From Candidatus Protistibacter heckmannii (GTDB taxonomy: Bacteria > Pseudomonadota > Gammaproteobacteria > Burkholderiales > Burkholderiaceae): a stretch of 64,000 bases of DNA. How positions within the stretch are numbered: position 1 is the first letter of the stretch; every line of letters begins with the position of its first letter. The DNA lies in assembly GCA_025050535.1 (NCBI GenBank), contig JALBVF010000001.1:310001-374000 (forward strand), given 5' to 3'. The notes beneath the pieces are model-generated. The model did no database searches. It saw only the letters and a program-made list of their open reading frames with translations, and had not been told where the DNA came from. Positions 30,712 to 40,762 of the stretch are shown one piece after another. Made by a program: the position numbers and the translations under genes.

Positions 30712-31730
30712 TCCGGCGCGTGTTCGAAGTAGCTCTTGACGCGCTCGGGCTGTCGCTGAACGCTGAGCAGATGCTGGCGCGAGGCCTTCACCAGTTGCAG
30801 CTTCGAGCGAGTTGGAGCGAGTTTGGTGCCGACCTGCTTCAGGTCGGCATTGGCCATTTCGTTGGGGCTCAGTTCGGGGCTGTAGCTGGGCAAGTAGAAG
30901 ACTTCGATCTCGTGCTTGTGCTCGGCCTGCCAGGCCTTCACGGGCTTGCTGTGGTGCACACGCAGGTTGTACAGGATCAAGTAGATCTTTCGGCCGGCAT
31001 CCTTGACCAGCCGGCGCAGGAAGTCGATCAGGATGTCGGCGCTCAACGCTCCGTCGAAGGCCTGCCAGCGCATCTGGCCCTTGTTGGTGACGGTGGAGAT
31101 CACCGACAAGCCGTGGCGCTTGTTGTTCACGCGAATCACGGGCGTCTGGCCTTGCGGGGCGTAGCTGTGCCCGCGCACGTCGTCGCGGCGCACGCCGGTC
31201 TCGTCGCCCCAGTGAATTTCGGCCCCCTCAGCCTTGGCGCAGGCGGCGATCACCGGGTAGTCCTCGTCGAGCCACTTTTTCACCGCCGCCGGCGACTGCT
31301 CGTAGGCCTTCTTCATGGGCTTTTGCGGCGTGAAGCCCCAACGCTCCAGATACAGGCCCATCGTGCGAACGGCCAGCTTGATGCCGTATCGGTTAAGGAT
31401 CAACTCGGCAACTGCCTGGCGGCTCCACAGCGCGTAGATCATCTTCAACTGGTCGGGCGTGCGGTCGCGGATCAGCCGCTGAACCTCGCGTTCCTGCTCC
31501 GCCGTCAGCGTTCTGCCCGTACCCTGCGGGCGCCCGGGGCGCTCAACGTCGAGGGCCTTCCACCCGCCCGCGCGATACGCCTTCACCGCCGCAATGAGCG
31601 TCGTGCGCGACATCTCGCATTGCGCCGCTGCGTCCTTCAGGCTCACGCCATCCAGCCGCATCTTCACCGCACGTCGGCGCCGTTCGTTCAGGGCGGCTAC
31701 CGGCAGCGTTCTCGAGTCGATTTTTTCCAT
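30705..31730 (-). CDS. IS630-family transposase, type A, open but with a mutated catalytic residue
   Basis: This is a 341-codon frame with start MEKIDSRTLPVAALNERRRR, HTH region LKDAAAQCEMSRTTLIAAV, first catalytic motif HWGDETGV and last motif SPELSPNE. The second catalytic aspartate is lost. The motif reads LILYNLRVHH where the sister copy has LILDNLRVHH (codon 30969-30971, GAC to TAC). The 37-bp end deletion changes the C-terminus from APVRYAA to APDQ, with the stop formed by the IS end and the flanking TA. The protein is therefore probably made but inactive. Confidence 0.85.
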   Translation of the reverse strand: MEKIDSRTLPVAALNERRRRAVKMRLDGVSLKDAAAQCEMSRTTLIAAVKAYRAGGWKALDVERPGRPQGTGRTLTAEQEREVQRLIRDRTPDQLKMIYALWSRQAVAELILNRYGIKLAVRTMGLYLERWGFTPQKPMKKAYEQSPAAVKKWLDEDYPVIAACAKAEGAEIHWGDETGVRRDDVRGHSYAPQGQTPVIRVNNKRHGLSVISTVTNKGQMRWQAFDGALSADILIDFLRRLVKDAGRKIYLILYNLRVHHSKPVKAWQAEHKHEIEVFYLPSYSPELSPNEMANADLKQVGTKLAPTRSKLQLVKASRQHLLSVQRQPERVKSYFEHAPDQ

Positions 31731-31784
31731 GTAACAGCAGACTCTATATCACTCAATAAGTTCAATGTTTAAATGCAGGATCAA
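30708..31784. mobile_element. IS630-family element, type A copy 2 (1077 bp)
   Basis: The element runs from TTGATCC to GGATCAA between TA dinucleotides (30706-30707, 31785-31786). Compared with copy 1 it lacks 37 bp right after the left TTGATCC, which removes the inner part of that terminal repeat and the last transposase codons. It lies between waaA and an unrelated kinase remnant. Confidence 0.88.
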
Positions 31785-31940
31785 TATTGCCGCGCTGAGG
31801 CTTCGCGCAGCCGGGAGACCGGCGGCGTGGGGTTGGGCCTGTCGATCGCGCGCGAGATCGCCGAGATGCACGGCGGCAGCCTGGTGCTGGAGAACGCGCC
31901 GGGCGGCGGCCTGCTGGCGCGGCTGAGCCTGGTGAAATAA
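31773..31940 (+). pseudogene. Histidine kinase, C-terminal ATPase remnant
   Basis: The last 50 residues of a two-component sensor kinase remain: [12 protein letters not shown], then the G2 box [17 protein letters not shown] and a final beta strand ending LARLSLVK. Everything upstream, including sensor, HisKA and N/G1 boxes, is missing and replaced by the IS630 type A end. The reading frame starts inside the IS at an ATG (31773), which is fortuitous. Confidence 0.8.
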
Positions 31941-32047
31941 ACCGGCCGGGACCGGCGCCGCGTCCGGCGCGCTAGGCTAAACCCGCAGTGCCTCGCGGCC
32001 CGCGGCGAGAGTAGACTCGCGTCAGTATCCACGACAAGAACAATTCG

Positions 32048-32873
32048 ATGGAGACTGCATTCGCCGCCGCGCCCGATGGGCGCGCCATCCCTCTCTGCCA
32101 CTGGCCCGAGCAGGGCGCGCCCAGAGCCGTCTTCCTGATCGCCCACGGCATGAGCGAATACGCCGCGCGCTACGACGGCTTTGCCGCGCAGCTGTTTCGC
32201 CGACGCGGACGGCTTGGCGAAGGTGGTGGGCGACGTCGACTGCATGCTCGAGCATGCGGCCGCGCGCCATCCCGGCCTGCCGAAGATCTTGTTCGGTCAC
32301 AGCATGGGCTCCTTTATCTCGCGGGCCTATTTCCTTGCGCGGGGCGCCAAGCTCGACGGGCTGATCCTCTCGGCCACCGGTTACCGCCAGAAGTCGCTGG
32401 CCTATGCGATGCGCGGCATCGCCCGCGCCAAGCCCAGCCCGCTGATGGCGAGCCTCGTGTTCGGCAGCTTCAATCTGGGTTTCCTCCCCGCCGCGACGCC
32501 AGTGGACTGGCTCTTGCGCGACAAGGCGGAAGTGGCGAAGTACGTGGCCGATCTGCTGTGCGGTTTCGCGCCCGCGCCGGCGCTCTAGGACGATCTGTTC
32601 GGCGACATCATCGAGATGGAAAATGGCGAGGCGGCCGGCGGCCTGCCGGGCAGATGCCCGGTGCTGCTGATGGCGGGCAGCCGCGATCCGGTGAGCCTGG
32701 GAAAACTGGGCCTGGGCCAGCTCGATGCGCGCGACCGCGGCGCGGGGCTGGCGGACGTGACGGTCAAGGTCTATCTGGGCGGCTGCAACGAGATGCTCAA
32801 CGAGACCAACCGCGAGGAGGTCGAGGCCGATCTGCTCGGCTGGCTGGACGCGCGGCTGCCGCGGCGCGCCTGA
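32048..32873 (+). pseudogene. Alpha/beta hydrolase (monoacylglycerol-lipase-like), inactivated
   Basis: This is a serine hydrolase of the Hydrolase_4 type. The N-terminus (IPLCHWPEQGAPRAVFLIAHG) holds the oxyanion HG motif, and the nucleophile is in LFGHSMGSFI. The acid region is MAGSRDPVSLG. Lesions are a frameshift near 32200 with apparent loss of the usual segment between YDGFAAQLF and ADADGLAKVVGDV, and a TAG at 32586-32588 after FAPAPAL. The region that should carry the catalytic histidine (family RHEMLNE) reads CNEMLNE. The gene was probably co-transcribed with the following sterol-desaturase-like gene, 7 bp later. Confidence 0.8.
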
Positions 32874-32880
32874 GGCGGCG

Positions 32881-33825
32881 ATGGACGCCGGCACGCTCAA
32901 GCAGTGGTTCGACGCCGCGCTGCGCCTTTTCTTCTGGAGCGGCGAGGTCGAATGGAAGCAGGTGGTGCTGATCGGCATGACGCCGCTCTTCCTGCTGGCT
33001 TTCTTCGTCGAGCTGGCAGCCTCGCGCACGCGCCCGGCGCTGGCGCGGCAGTTCGAATGGCGCGAGGTGCTGGTCAACATCCTGCTCGGCTCGAGCTACC
33101 AGCTCTTCGACATCGCCGCGCATCTGCTCTTCGTCGCGGTGGTGGTGAACTGGTTCTACGCGCACTGCGTCTTCGACATGCCGGTCAACGGCTGGACCAT
33201 CCTGCCGCTCTTCGTCGCGCTGGAGTTCTGCTACTACTGGTTTCACCGCGCCTCGCACCGCATCCGCTGGTTCTGGTCGGCGCATGTGATCCACCACAGC
33301 AGCGAACGCATGAACCTGTCCACGGCGATGCGCAAGGCCATGCTCTATCCGATCACCGGCTGGTGGCTGTTCTTCATGCCGCTCTCCCTGTTGGGCGTGC
33401 CGCCGGCGGTGGTGTTCTTTTTCTACGGCGTGGACCTGGCCTATCAGTATTTCGTGCACACGGAGTCGGTGCGCAGGCTGCCGGCGTGGATGGAGGTGGT
33501 GTTCGTGACGCCCTCGCATCACCGCGTGCACCATGGCCGCAACCCGTGCTACATCGACAAGAACTTCGGCGGCGTGCTGATCGTCTTCGACCGCCTCTTC
33601 GGCACCTTCGAGCCCGAGACCGAGCCGGTGGACTATGACATTCCCCGCCATATCCACAGCCGTAACATCCTCACGCTGAATTTCCACGAATTCATCGACA
33701 TGTGGCGCGACGTGCTGCAACCCGGCCCGCTTGGCCTGCGCTTGCGCCATCTCTGGGAGCCGCCGGAATGGACGCGCGAGGCGCGGGAGCCGGCTGCGCC
33801 AGACTCACGAGGCGCGGCTTCCTAG
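32881..33825 (+). CDS. Sterol desaturase / fatty acid hydroxylase family membrane protein
   Basis: This is a 314-residue di-iron membrane oxidase family member. Several hydrophobic segments (about residues 28-45, 60-85, 95-118, 160-185) and three histidine clusters are seen: FHRASH, HVIHHSSE and SHHRVHHG, the iron ligands of the family. Substrates in bacteria are mostly unknown (sterols, hopanoids, fatty acids or alkylglycerols). The frame is intact although both neighbours are broken. It starts 7 bp after the decayed hydrolase gene. Confidence 0.85.
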   Translation: MDAGTLKQWFDAALRLFFWSGEVEWKQVVLIGMTPLFLLAFFVELAASRTRPALARQFEWREVLVNILLGSSYQLFDIAAHLLFVAVVVNWFYAHCVFDMPVNGWTILPLFVALEFCYYWFHRASHRIRWFWSAHVIHHSSERMNLSTAMRKAMLYPITGWWLFFMPLSLLGVPPAVVFFFYGVDLAYQYFVHTESVRRLPAWMEVVFVTPSHHRVHHGRNPCYIDKNFGGVLIVFDRLFGTFEPETEPVDYDIPRHIHSRNILTLNFHEFIDMWRDVLQPGPLGLRLRHLWEPPEWTREAREPAAPDSRGAAS

Positions 33826-33968
33826 ACCGTCCCTGGGGCGGGATTTCCGAGGCTGCGTTGTACTAGGCGGCATGCGTGGCGGCATGCATGGCGGCGGTCC
33901 ACCCGGCCGCATGCAATTCCGAAGGCGCGGCCGCACGCACCCTGGCGCGCGCTGGTATAGTCGCTGGC

Positions 33969-35699
33969 ATGCGTTCCCCCGCAGCTGCGCTGTCCGGCGC
34001 CATCCGCATCGCCAAGAAAGATTTCGCTCTCTTCAGCCGTTTCCCGCTGCTGTGGCTGGCGGTGATCGGCATCTCGCTGGTGCCTCCGCTGTACGCGCTG
34101 ATCTATCTCTCCAGCGTCTGGGACCCCCATGCCAAGACCGGCACGCTGCCGGTGGCCATCGTCAATCAGGATGAAGGCATCCGCTATCAGGACCAGAGCG
34201 CCAACGTCGGCGCCGACCTGGTCGCCACCCTCGTGAAGAAGGCCGACTTCGGCTACCACCAGATGGCCGACGCGGGCGCGGCGCGCCACGCGGTGGCGGC
34301 CGGTACGGTGACCTTCGCCATCCTGATTCCCAAGGACTTCAGCGCGAATGCCGTGCCGGGCGCCGCGCCCGGCGGCGGCAAGGTGATCGTGGTGCTCTCC
34401 GAGGGCAACAACTACTCCCTCCGCCGGCTTCGCCAAGCGCTTCGCCGTGGAGCTGGGCCATCAGGTCAACGAGAAGCGCTGGGCGCTGGTTCTGGAGACG
34501 ATCGACGGCTCCGAGCGCAGCCTTGCGCAACTCAAGACCGGCGTGGCCAAGCTGCGCGAAGGCGCGGGCGCCACCCAGCTGAGCGACGGCTTCGAGAAGA
34601 TGGGTGGCGCGATCCGCACGATGGACGCGCGCATGCCATATCCCGCCGACCTCAAGGCGCTCAAGGCAGGTGCGCAGCAGCTGCACGCCGGGCAGCGCGA
34701 ATTCGGCGGCGCGCTGGACCAGCTCCAGGCGGGTGCGGTTAAGCTGGGCGCGGGCGCGCGCCAGATGGAGGAGAAGATGGCGGACATTCCCTTCGTCGAC
34801 GAGCGCATCTCCAAGGCCGCGGGCGGCGGTGAGAAGCTCGCCGAGGGCCTGGGCAAGGCGGGTGAAGGCAACGGCAGGCTGCAGAAGGGGGGCGGGGCAG
34901 CTCAAGGCCGGCGTATATAAGCTGGCCGACGGCATGGGTCAATTGAGCGAGGGCGTCCACTTGATGGCCGCGCGGCTGCCCGAGGACGCCCGGCTCGACG
35001 AATTCGCTGCCCGCCTCGGTGGCCAAGCTCGAAGGCAGCGCGCGCGGGCTGGCCGATTCGGTGGAGCCGCAGCTCGAGGTGCAGACGCCGGTGGCGAACA
35101 ACGGCAGCGCCTTCGCGCTGAACATGGTGTCGATCGCGCTGTGGATCGGCGCGGTGATGGCCGGCTCCATCTTCAATCTGCGCCTGATCCACGCCGAGCA
35201 TGCCGGGGAGTCGAACGCCGCCAAGACGATCGGCAAGTTCATCGTGCCGGCGCTGGTGGCACTGTTCCAGGCGTCGCTGACGTTCGCAATGCGGGTGTTC
35301 GTGCTGGAGGTGCGCGCGCCGAGCTACACCTCCTTCGCGTTGACGATGGCGATGGCCTCGCTGGCCTTCCTGGGCATGATCTTCGCGCTGCTGCGCATCT
35401 TCGGCTAGGCGGGCAAGCTGCTCGAGGTGCTGCTGGCTGTCGGCGGCGGCATCCTGCAGGTGGGGCTGAGCGGCGGTTTCTTCCAGACAATCCACGACTG
35501 GATGCCCTTCTCCTGGGTGGTGAAGGCTTTCCGTGCGAGCCTGTTCGGCGCCTATGCCAATGGCTGGCTGCAGGCCTGGGCCGTGGTGGTGCTGGCGGGC
35601 GGGCTGTGCATGCTGACGGCGGGGCTGGTGTGCCGCTGGCGGGTGGTGCCGCATCACGAATACCGGCCGAGCATCGAGACCTCGGAGTCCGGGCAATAG
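33969..35699 (+). pseudogene. YhgE/Pip-like ABC-2-type membrane protein, multiply broken
   Basis: The start MRSPAAALSGAIRIAKKDF is followed by a first membrane segment (LLWLAVIGISLVPPLYALIY), a large external domain with NQDEGIRYQDQ and many Gly/Ala/Leu heptad stretches (LKAGAQQLHAGQ), and five C-terminal membrane segments (NMVSIALWIGAVMAGSIF onward). This is the layout of YhgE/Pip exporters and phage-infection proteins. At least three frameshifts (near 34420, 34895 and 35015) and a TAG (35406-35408, after RIFG) interrupt it. The C-terminal VVPHHEYRPSIE remains readable. Confidence 0.8.
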
Positions 35700-35784
35700 G
35701 CTCGCCCGCGGCGGCGTCCGCGCAGGCGCTGCCTGCTTGGTATGATCCCTTGCGGATTTGTCGGTTTTTTTGAAAGGGACTCGC

Positions 35785-37700
35785 TTGGGAAGCCTGCGCT
35801 GGACTCTGTTCCGGGTTCTGTTCGCTTGTGCCGCGTTGCTTCTTTGCGTCGCGGTGGTGCTGGTCGTGTAGGCTTCCAAGGAATATGCGCAGTCCGAGGA
35901 CATCGAGCGCGTGGACCGCATCGCCCACCAGCTCGCCACGGCGATTCCGGTGCTGGACTTCGAACGCGGCCGCATCGCCAATCTGCTCAACCGTCCGGAG
36001 CCGATCGATCCGCAGAACGCCGGCTATCTCAAGTCGCTGCGCGAGCAGTCGGAGCGGGCGCTGGCCGCGGCGGCGGCCAAGATGGAGGGCGCGGACAGCG
36101 CGGCGGCGCATGCGCTGGCGGGTGTCGTGGCCGCCCTGGGGAAGCTGCGCGGCCCGGCCGACGCGGCGGTGCGCCAGCGCCGCGAGGAGCATTCGCGCGA
36201 GGTGATCCAGGAATGGGTCCCCGCCACGAACCGCGAGATCAATACGCTGATCGGCCTGATCGAAAGTTTCTCCGCGCCGTCGGGGCACTGGGATTTCTTC
36301 TTCACCGTGCTCAACCAGATGCGCGCGATGGTGGTGCGGCTGCGCGCCACCGCGGGCAGCGAATCCACGCCATACACGGCGGCGATCGCGGACGGCCGGA
36401 CGCCGCCGCCGCCCGAGCAGATCGAGGCCATGCTGTTTTTCCGTGCGCGGACCGACGCGCTCTGGGAGGAGCTGCGCCAGCAGAGCAAGGTGGTGAACGA
36501 TCCGGCCTTGAACCAGGCGGTGGCCCAGGTGGAGGCGCAGCTGCACCGGCAACTGCACGACATGCAGGACGAGGCGCGCGGCGCCTGGCGCCGCGGCAAG
36601 CCGCCCAAGACGACACTCAAAGCGTATGCGGACATGGAGATGCATGCGCTGTGGACGCTCAATCCGGTAGTGGCGACCATCACCGAAAAGGCCCGCGACC
36701 ATGCCGCCTCGCTGCGCGCGGCGGTGCTGGCGCTGTCGATCGTGCTGATGGTCTACACCTTCCGCCGCGTTCTGCGCAGCGTGGTCGAGCCCATCGAGGG
36801 GCTGACGCGGTTTATCGAGGCGCGGCCCGCGGCCTCACCCGATGGCCTGCCGCAGGGGCTAGACCGCGTGGTGAGCGAGGTGTCGCATCTGGCGCGGGCG
36901 TTCCAGAAGATGTGCGCCGGCGAGGCGCATGCGGTGGGCGAGATCCGGCAGCTGGCCGAGACGGTGGAGCAGCGCGTGGAGCTGAGCACGCGGGAACTGG
37001 CCAACGCGAAGAAGGAGGCCGAGGCCTTCAGCTACTCCGTGGCGCACGACCTGCGCGCACCGTTGCGCGGCATCAACGGCTATGTGAGCCTCATGGAGAG
37101 GCGCGCGGCGGACCGGCTCAACGGGCCGGACCGCGTCTTTCTGGAGAAGATCAAGAGCGCCACGGTGCGCATGGGCAGCCTGATCGACGCGCTGCTCTCG
37201 CTGAGCAAGCTGTCGGTCTGGGAGCCGGAGCTGGAGACGCTGGACATCAGCGCGATGGCCCGGGATTTGATCGCCGGGCTGCGCGCGGAGTCTCCGGAGC
37301 GCTTCGTCTAGGTGGAGATCGAGGAGGGCATGACGGCCTGGGGAGAGCGCATGCTGATCTTCAACCTGCTGCAGAACCTGCTGGGCAACGCCTGGAAGTT
37401 TTCACGCGACCGCAGCCCTCCGGCATCCGCGTGTCGCGGGTGCCGGAGGGCGAGCAGGCGTTCCGCGTGTCGGACAACGGCATCGGCATGCAGTATGCCG
37501 GCGGCCTGTTCCGCGCCTTCGAGCGCGTGCATGTGCAGGATAGCTTCGACGGGCTGGGGATCATCGGGCTGGCTTCGGTGCTGCGCATCGTGGACCGCCA
37601 TCACGGCCGGATCTGGGTGCTGGGCAAGGTGGGTGAGGGCGCGAGCTTCAGCTTCATGCTGCCGGCGCGGCGCACGGATGCGTCTGCATGGAAAAACTGA
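35785..37700 (+). pseudogene. Membrane sensor histidine kinase, inactivated
   Basis: A TTG or nearby start opens LGSLRWTLFRVLFACA, a first membrane helix cut at its end by TAG (35869-35871). A periplasmic helical sensor of about 270 residues follows, then a second membrane helix (AAVLALSIVLMVYTF), a HAMP-like linker, and the HisKA box (FSYSVAHDLRAPLRGINGY). A second TAG (37309-37311) follows SPERFV, and one base is missing or extra near 37415 within the ATPase, which continues as VSDNGIGMQYAGGLF and ends GEGASFSFMLPA. The longest open piece is 35911-37311. No response regulator gene is adjacent. Confidence 0.85.
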
Positions 37701-37712
37701 GGGAGAGAAAAA

Positions 37713-37791
<79 letters not shown>

Positions 37792-37865
37792 CTGTGTGTA
37801 GACAAGTATTATATATCATCGCGCAAAACCAGCCGATATAAAAAATAAGTCCAGAGTTTCAAGCC

Positions 37866-39401
37866 ATGATCGAAGTTCCGGGCCGCAAGGGCCCCGAAGC
37901 CGCAGTGCCTCCCCGTTCCAAGCCCGCCGCCATGCCCGTCGTGGTCGGCCTCATGCTGGCGATCTTCCTCGCGGCGCTGGATCAGACGATCGTTTCGGTG
38001 GCGCTGCCGCGCATGTCCGAGGAACTGCAAGGCTTCGACATGCTGGCCTGGGTGGTGTCGGCGTATCTGGTCGCCTCGACGGTGATGACGCCGATCTACG
38101 GCAAGCTCTCCGATCTGTACGGCCGTCGGGCGATGCTGTCGCTGGCGATCGTGATCTTCTTGCTGGCCTCGGCGGCCTGCGCGCTGGCCGAGTCGATGCC
38201 GATGCTGGTGCTGGGCCGGGTGCTGCAGGGCCTCGGCGGCGGCGGGCTGCTCTCCACCGCGCAGGCGGCGATCGCCGACGTGGTCACGCCGCGCGAACGC
38301 GGAAGCTATCAGGGCTACATCAGCGCCGCATATGCGACGGCGAACGTGGTCGGGCCGGTGGTCGGCGGCCTGTTTACGCATTATTTGGATTGGCGCTGGA
38401 TCTTCTGGATTAATCTACCGCTGGGCGCGGCGGCCTTCGTGGTGTCGCGCCGGGCGCTGTCGGTGCTGCCGGTGCCGGGGCTGCGCAAGCGCATCGACTA
38501 TGTCGGCGCCGCCCTGCTGATCGCGGGCCTGACGCTGCTGCTGGTGGCGATCTCGCGGGTCGGCGAGAGCTATGCCTGGAACAGTGTGCTGAACCTGCAG
38601 TTCTTCGCCGGCGCGGTGTTCGTGCTGGCGGTGTTCTTCTGGCACGAGACGCGCACGCCCGAGCCCATCCTGCCGATGGATATTTTCAGCAGCCGGGTGT
38701 TCAGTCTGTGCTGCGTGATCGTGTTCATCGGTTTCGGCCAGGTGGTGGCGCTGACCATCCTGCTGCCGATGCGCATGCAGATGCTGCTGGGCATGACGCC
38801 CAACGATGCGGCGATCCAGTTGATCCCGCTGACGCTGGCCACGCCTTTCGCGGCGTTCATCTCGGGGCGCTGGATGTCGGCTACGGGCCGCACCCGGCAG
38901 ATCGAGTTCGTCGGCGCGGGGGTGGCGCTGGCGGGCATCGTCGGCCTGGCGCTGATCGATCCGGAACTGCGCTGGCCGGTGCTGATCGCGCTGTGTGCGG
39001 CGGGCTTCGGCATCGGGCTGCAGTTTCCGGTGGCGCTGGTGTCAATCCAGAATTCGGTCTCGCCAGACAAGCTGGGCAGCGCCACGGCGGCCAACGCGTT
39101 CTTCCGCTCGCTGGGCGGCGCGATTTCGATCGCGGTGGTGTCCAGCGTGCTGCTGTCGTCGCTGCACAAGGCGGTGCCGGGCGTGAACATCCAGGGCGGG
39201 GAGATGATGCGCGAGGTGATCGGCGGCAGCATGGCCCATGCTTCCTCGGCGCAGATGCTGGCGCTGCGCGAAGCGGCGGGCGGCGCCTTCAGCATCGTGT
39301 TCCTGCTGCTCGCGTCGATGACGGTGATTTCGCTGGCGGCGGTCTACGCCCAGCCGGAGACGGTGCTGCGCGGCAGGCTGGAGCCCCAGCCGGTGGAATA
39401 G
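37866..39401 (+). CDS. MFS multidrug efflux transporter, DHA2 (14-TM) family
   Basis: This is a 511-residue proton-driven exporter. After a 25-residue cytosolic tail come about 14 hydrophobic helices. Motif D1-like LDQTIVSVALPRM, motif A (KLSDLYGRRAML), motif B LGRVLQGLGGGGLLS and the DHA2 motif C region (GYISAAYATANVVGPVVGG) are clear. DHA2 proteins export drugs, dyes or bile salts, and the substrate here cannot be read from sequence. An ATG at 37932 is an alternative start. It is a monocistronic unit beside the divergent tRNA-Pro, with no lesion. Confidence 0.9.
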   Translation: MIEVPGRKGPEAAVPPRSKPAAMPVVVGLMLAIFLAALDQTIVSVALPRMSEELQGFDMLAWVVSAYLVASTVMTPIYGKLSDLYGRRAMLSLAIVIFLLASAACALAESMPMLVLGRVLQGLGGGGLLSTAQAAIADVVTPRERGSYQGYISAAYATANVVGPVVGGLFTHYLDWRWIFWINLPLGAAAFVVSRRALSVLPVPGLRKRIDYVGAALLIAGLTLLLVAISRVGESYAWNSVLNLQFFAGAVFVLAVFFWHETRTPEPILPMDIFSSRVFSLCCVIVFIGFGQVVALTILLPMRMQMLLGMTPNDAAIQLIPLTLATPFAAFISGRWMSATGRTRQIEFVGAGVALAGIVGLALIDPELRWPVLIALCAAGFGIGLQFPVALVSIQNSVSPDKLGSATAANAFFRSLGGAISIAVVSSVLLSSLHKAVPGVNIQGGEMMREVIGGSMAHASSAQMLALREAAGGAFSIVFLLLASMTVISLAAVYAQPETVLRGRLEPQPVE

Positions 39402-39487
39402 GCGCGCGCCGCGCCGGCGCAGGTTGTGCGGCGGTCCTGCGGGGCCTGTGGTGCAGGCGGCGTGGAGCTGGTGGCCGATCCAGCCGC

Positions 39488-40510
39488 TCAGGACTGCCGG
39501 CTGACCGAGTAGGTGCAAAGCTGGCGCAGGCTTTCCGTGTAGGGCGAGTCGGGGAAGCCGGCGATGGCGGCGCGCGCCACCTCGGCTTCGCGCTCGGCGG
39601 CGGCCAGGGTGTAGTCCAGCGCGCCGCTGGCGCGGATCGCGCCGTAGATTTCGTCGAAATATTCTCTGCCGCCCTGTTCGATGGCTTTGCGCACGCGTGC
39701 GCGCTGCGCTGGGGCGCCATTTTCGAGCAGGTAGATCAGGGGCAGGGTGGGCTTGCCTTCGCGCAGGTCGTCGCCGGCGTTCTTGCCCATCTGTTCGGCG
39801 CTGGCGGAATAATCGAGCAGGTCGTCGATAAGCTGGAAGGCGGTGCCGATGTGGCGGCCGTATTCGGCGGCGGCCTCTTCCATGGCGGGCTCCACCTTGG
39901 CGAGCACGGCGCCCAGGCGCGCGGCGGCCTCGAAGAGCTTGGCGGTCTTGAAGCGGATGACTTGCAGGTAGCGGGCCTCGTCGACGTCGGGGTCGTGCAT
40001 GTTCATCAGCTGCAGCACCTCGCCCTCGGCGATGACGTTGGTGGCGTCGGAGAGGATTTGCATGATGCGCATGTCGTCGGCCAGCACCATCATCTGGAAG
40101 GCGCGCGAATAGAGGAAGTCGCCCACGAGCACGCTGGCGGCGTTGCCGAACACTGCGTTGGCGGTGCCGCGGCCGCGCCGCAGCTCGGATTCATCGACCA
40201 CGTCGTCGTGCAGCAGGGTGGCGGTGTGGATGCATTCGACCACGGCGGCCAGCAGATGGTGGTGGCTGCCCCGGTAGCCCAGCGCGTTGGCGAACATCAG
40301 CAGCAGGGCGGTGCGCAGCCGCTTGCCGCCGGCGCCGATGATGTATTCGGAAATCTGGCGGATCAGCACCACCTCGGAGTCGAGGCGCTGGCGGATCACC
40401 GTATCCACCGCGCGCATGTCGGCGACGATGGGATCCAGCAGGGTCTGGGGGGAGGTGGTGGCTTGTTCCAAGGCGCGAGCAGGTAAAAATTCTGCAGAAT
40501 TATAAGGCAT
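39488..40510 (-). CDS. ispB: Octaprenyl diphosphate synthase (polyprenyl synthetase)
   Basis: This trans-prenyltransferase makes the long isoprenoid tail of ubiquinone. There are 340 residues. Both aspartate-rich motifs are present: FARM in TATLLHDDVVDESELRRG and SARM in FQLIDDLLDYSASAEQMGK. GGKRLRTALLLM and GEVLQL also fit. ATG 40510 matches the family start. It is divergent from rplU-rpmA with about 95 bp to the rplU promoter, the usual arrangement in proteobacteria. Confidence 0.95.
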   Translation of the reverse strand: MPYNSAEFLPARALEQATTSPQTLLDPIVADMRAVDTVIRQRLDSEVVLIRQISEYIIGAGGKRLRTALLLMFANALGYRGSHHHLLAAVVECIHTATLLHDDVVDESELRRGRGTANAVFGNAASVLVGDFLYSRAFQMMVLADDMRIMQILSDATNVIAEGEVLQLMNMHDPDVDEARYLQVIRFKTAKLFEAAARLGAVLAKVEPAMEEAAAEYGRHIGTAFQLIDDLLDYSASAEQMGKNAGDDLREGKPTLPLIYLLENGAPAQRARVRKAIEQGGREYFDEIYGAIRASGALDYTLAAAEREAEVARAAIAGFPDSPYTESLRQLCTYSVSRQS

Positions 40511-40604
40511 GGCCCGTTTCCGCCATCCGGGAAATGCCCGGGCGCTGCCTGGGAAGCCCCTGTTCATGGGCCTTGGGCGTCCAGACAGGGCCAGAGAAAA
40601 TGCT

Positions 40605-40633
40605 TTGACGCTTGAGGTAAGTCCCTGTAATAT
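40605..40633 (+). promoter_or_regulatory. Promoter of rplU-rpmA
   Basis: TTGACG (40605-40610), 17 bp, TAATAT (40628-40633). The predicted start near 40640 leaves a leader of about 135 bases before rplU. Confidence 0.75.
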
Positions 40634-40639
40634 CCCGAA

Positions 40640-40762
40640 TTCTCGTCTTTTGGACGGTTTTTCTCGGCCGCCGGACGAGAAATTGGGCTCAAGCGGGGAT
40701 TCCCGCCGGCGTCCCGGAAGCGGCGGCAAGGCTTCCCGGCGTCCCGGAAATTCCCAATTTAT
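40640..40762 (+). promoter_or_regulatory. Structured 5' leader of rplU
   Basis: TTCTCGTC (40640-40647) pairs exactly with GACGAGAA (40674-40681). AAATTGGG (40680-40687) pairs exactly with CCCAATTT (40753-40760), directly before the ribosome-binding site. The second loop contains two copies of the 14-mer CCGGCGTCCCGGAA (40706-40719, 40736-40749). The layout suggests control of rplU translation by RNA structure or a ribosomal protein. This is inferred and not a leader family I can name. Confidence 0.5.
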
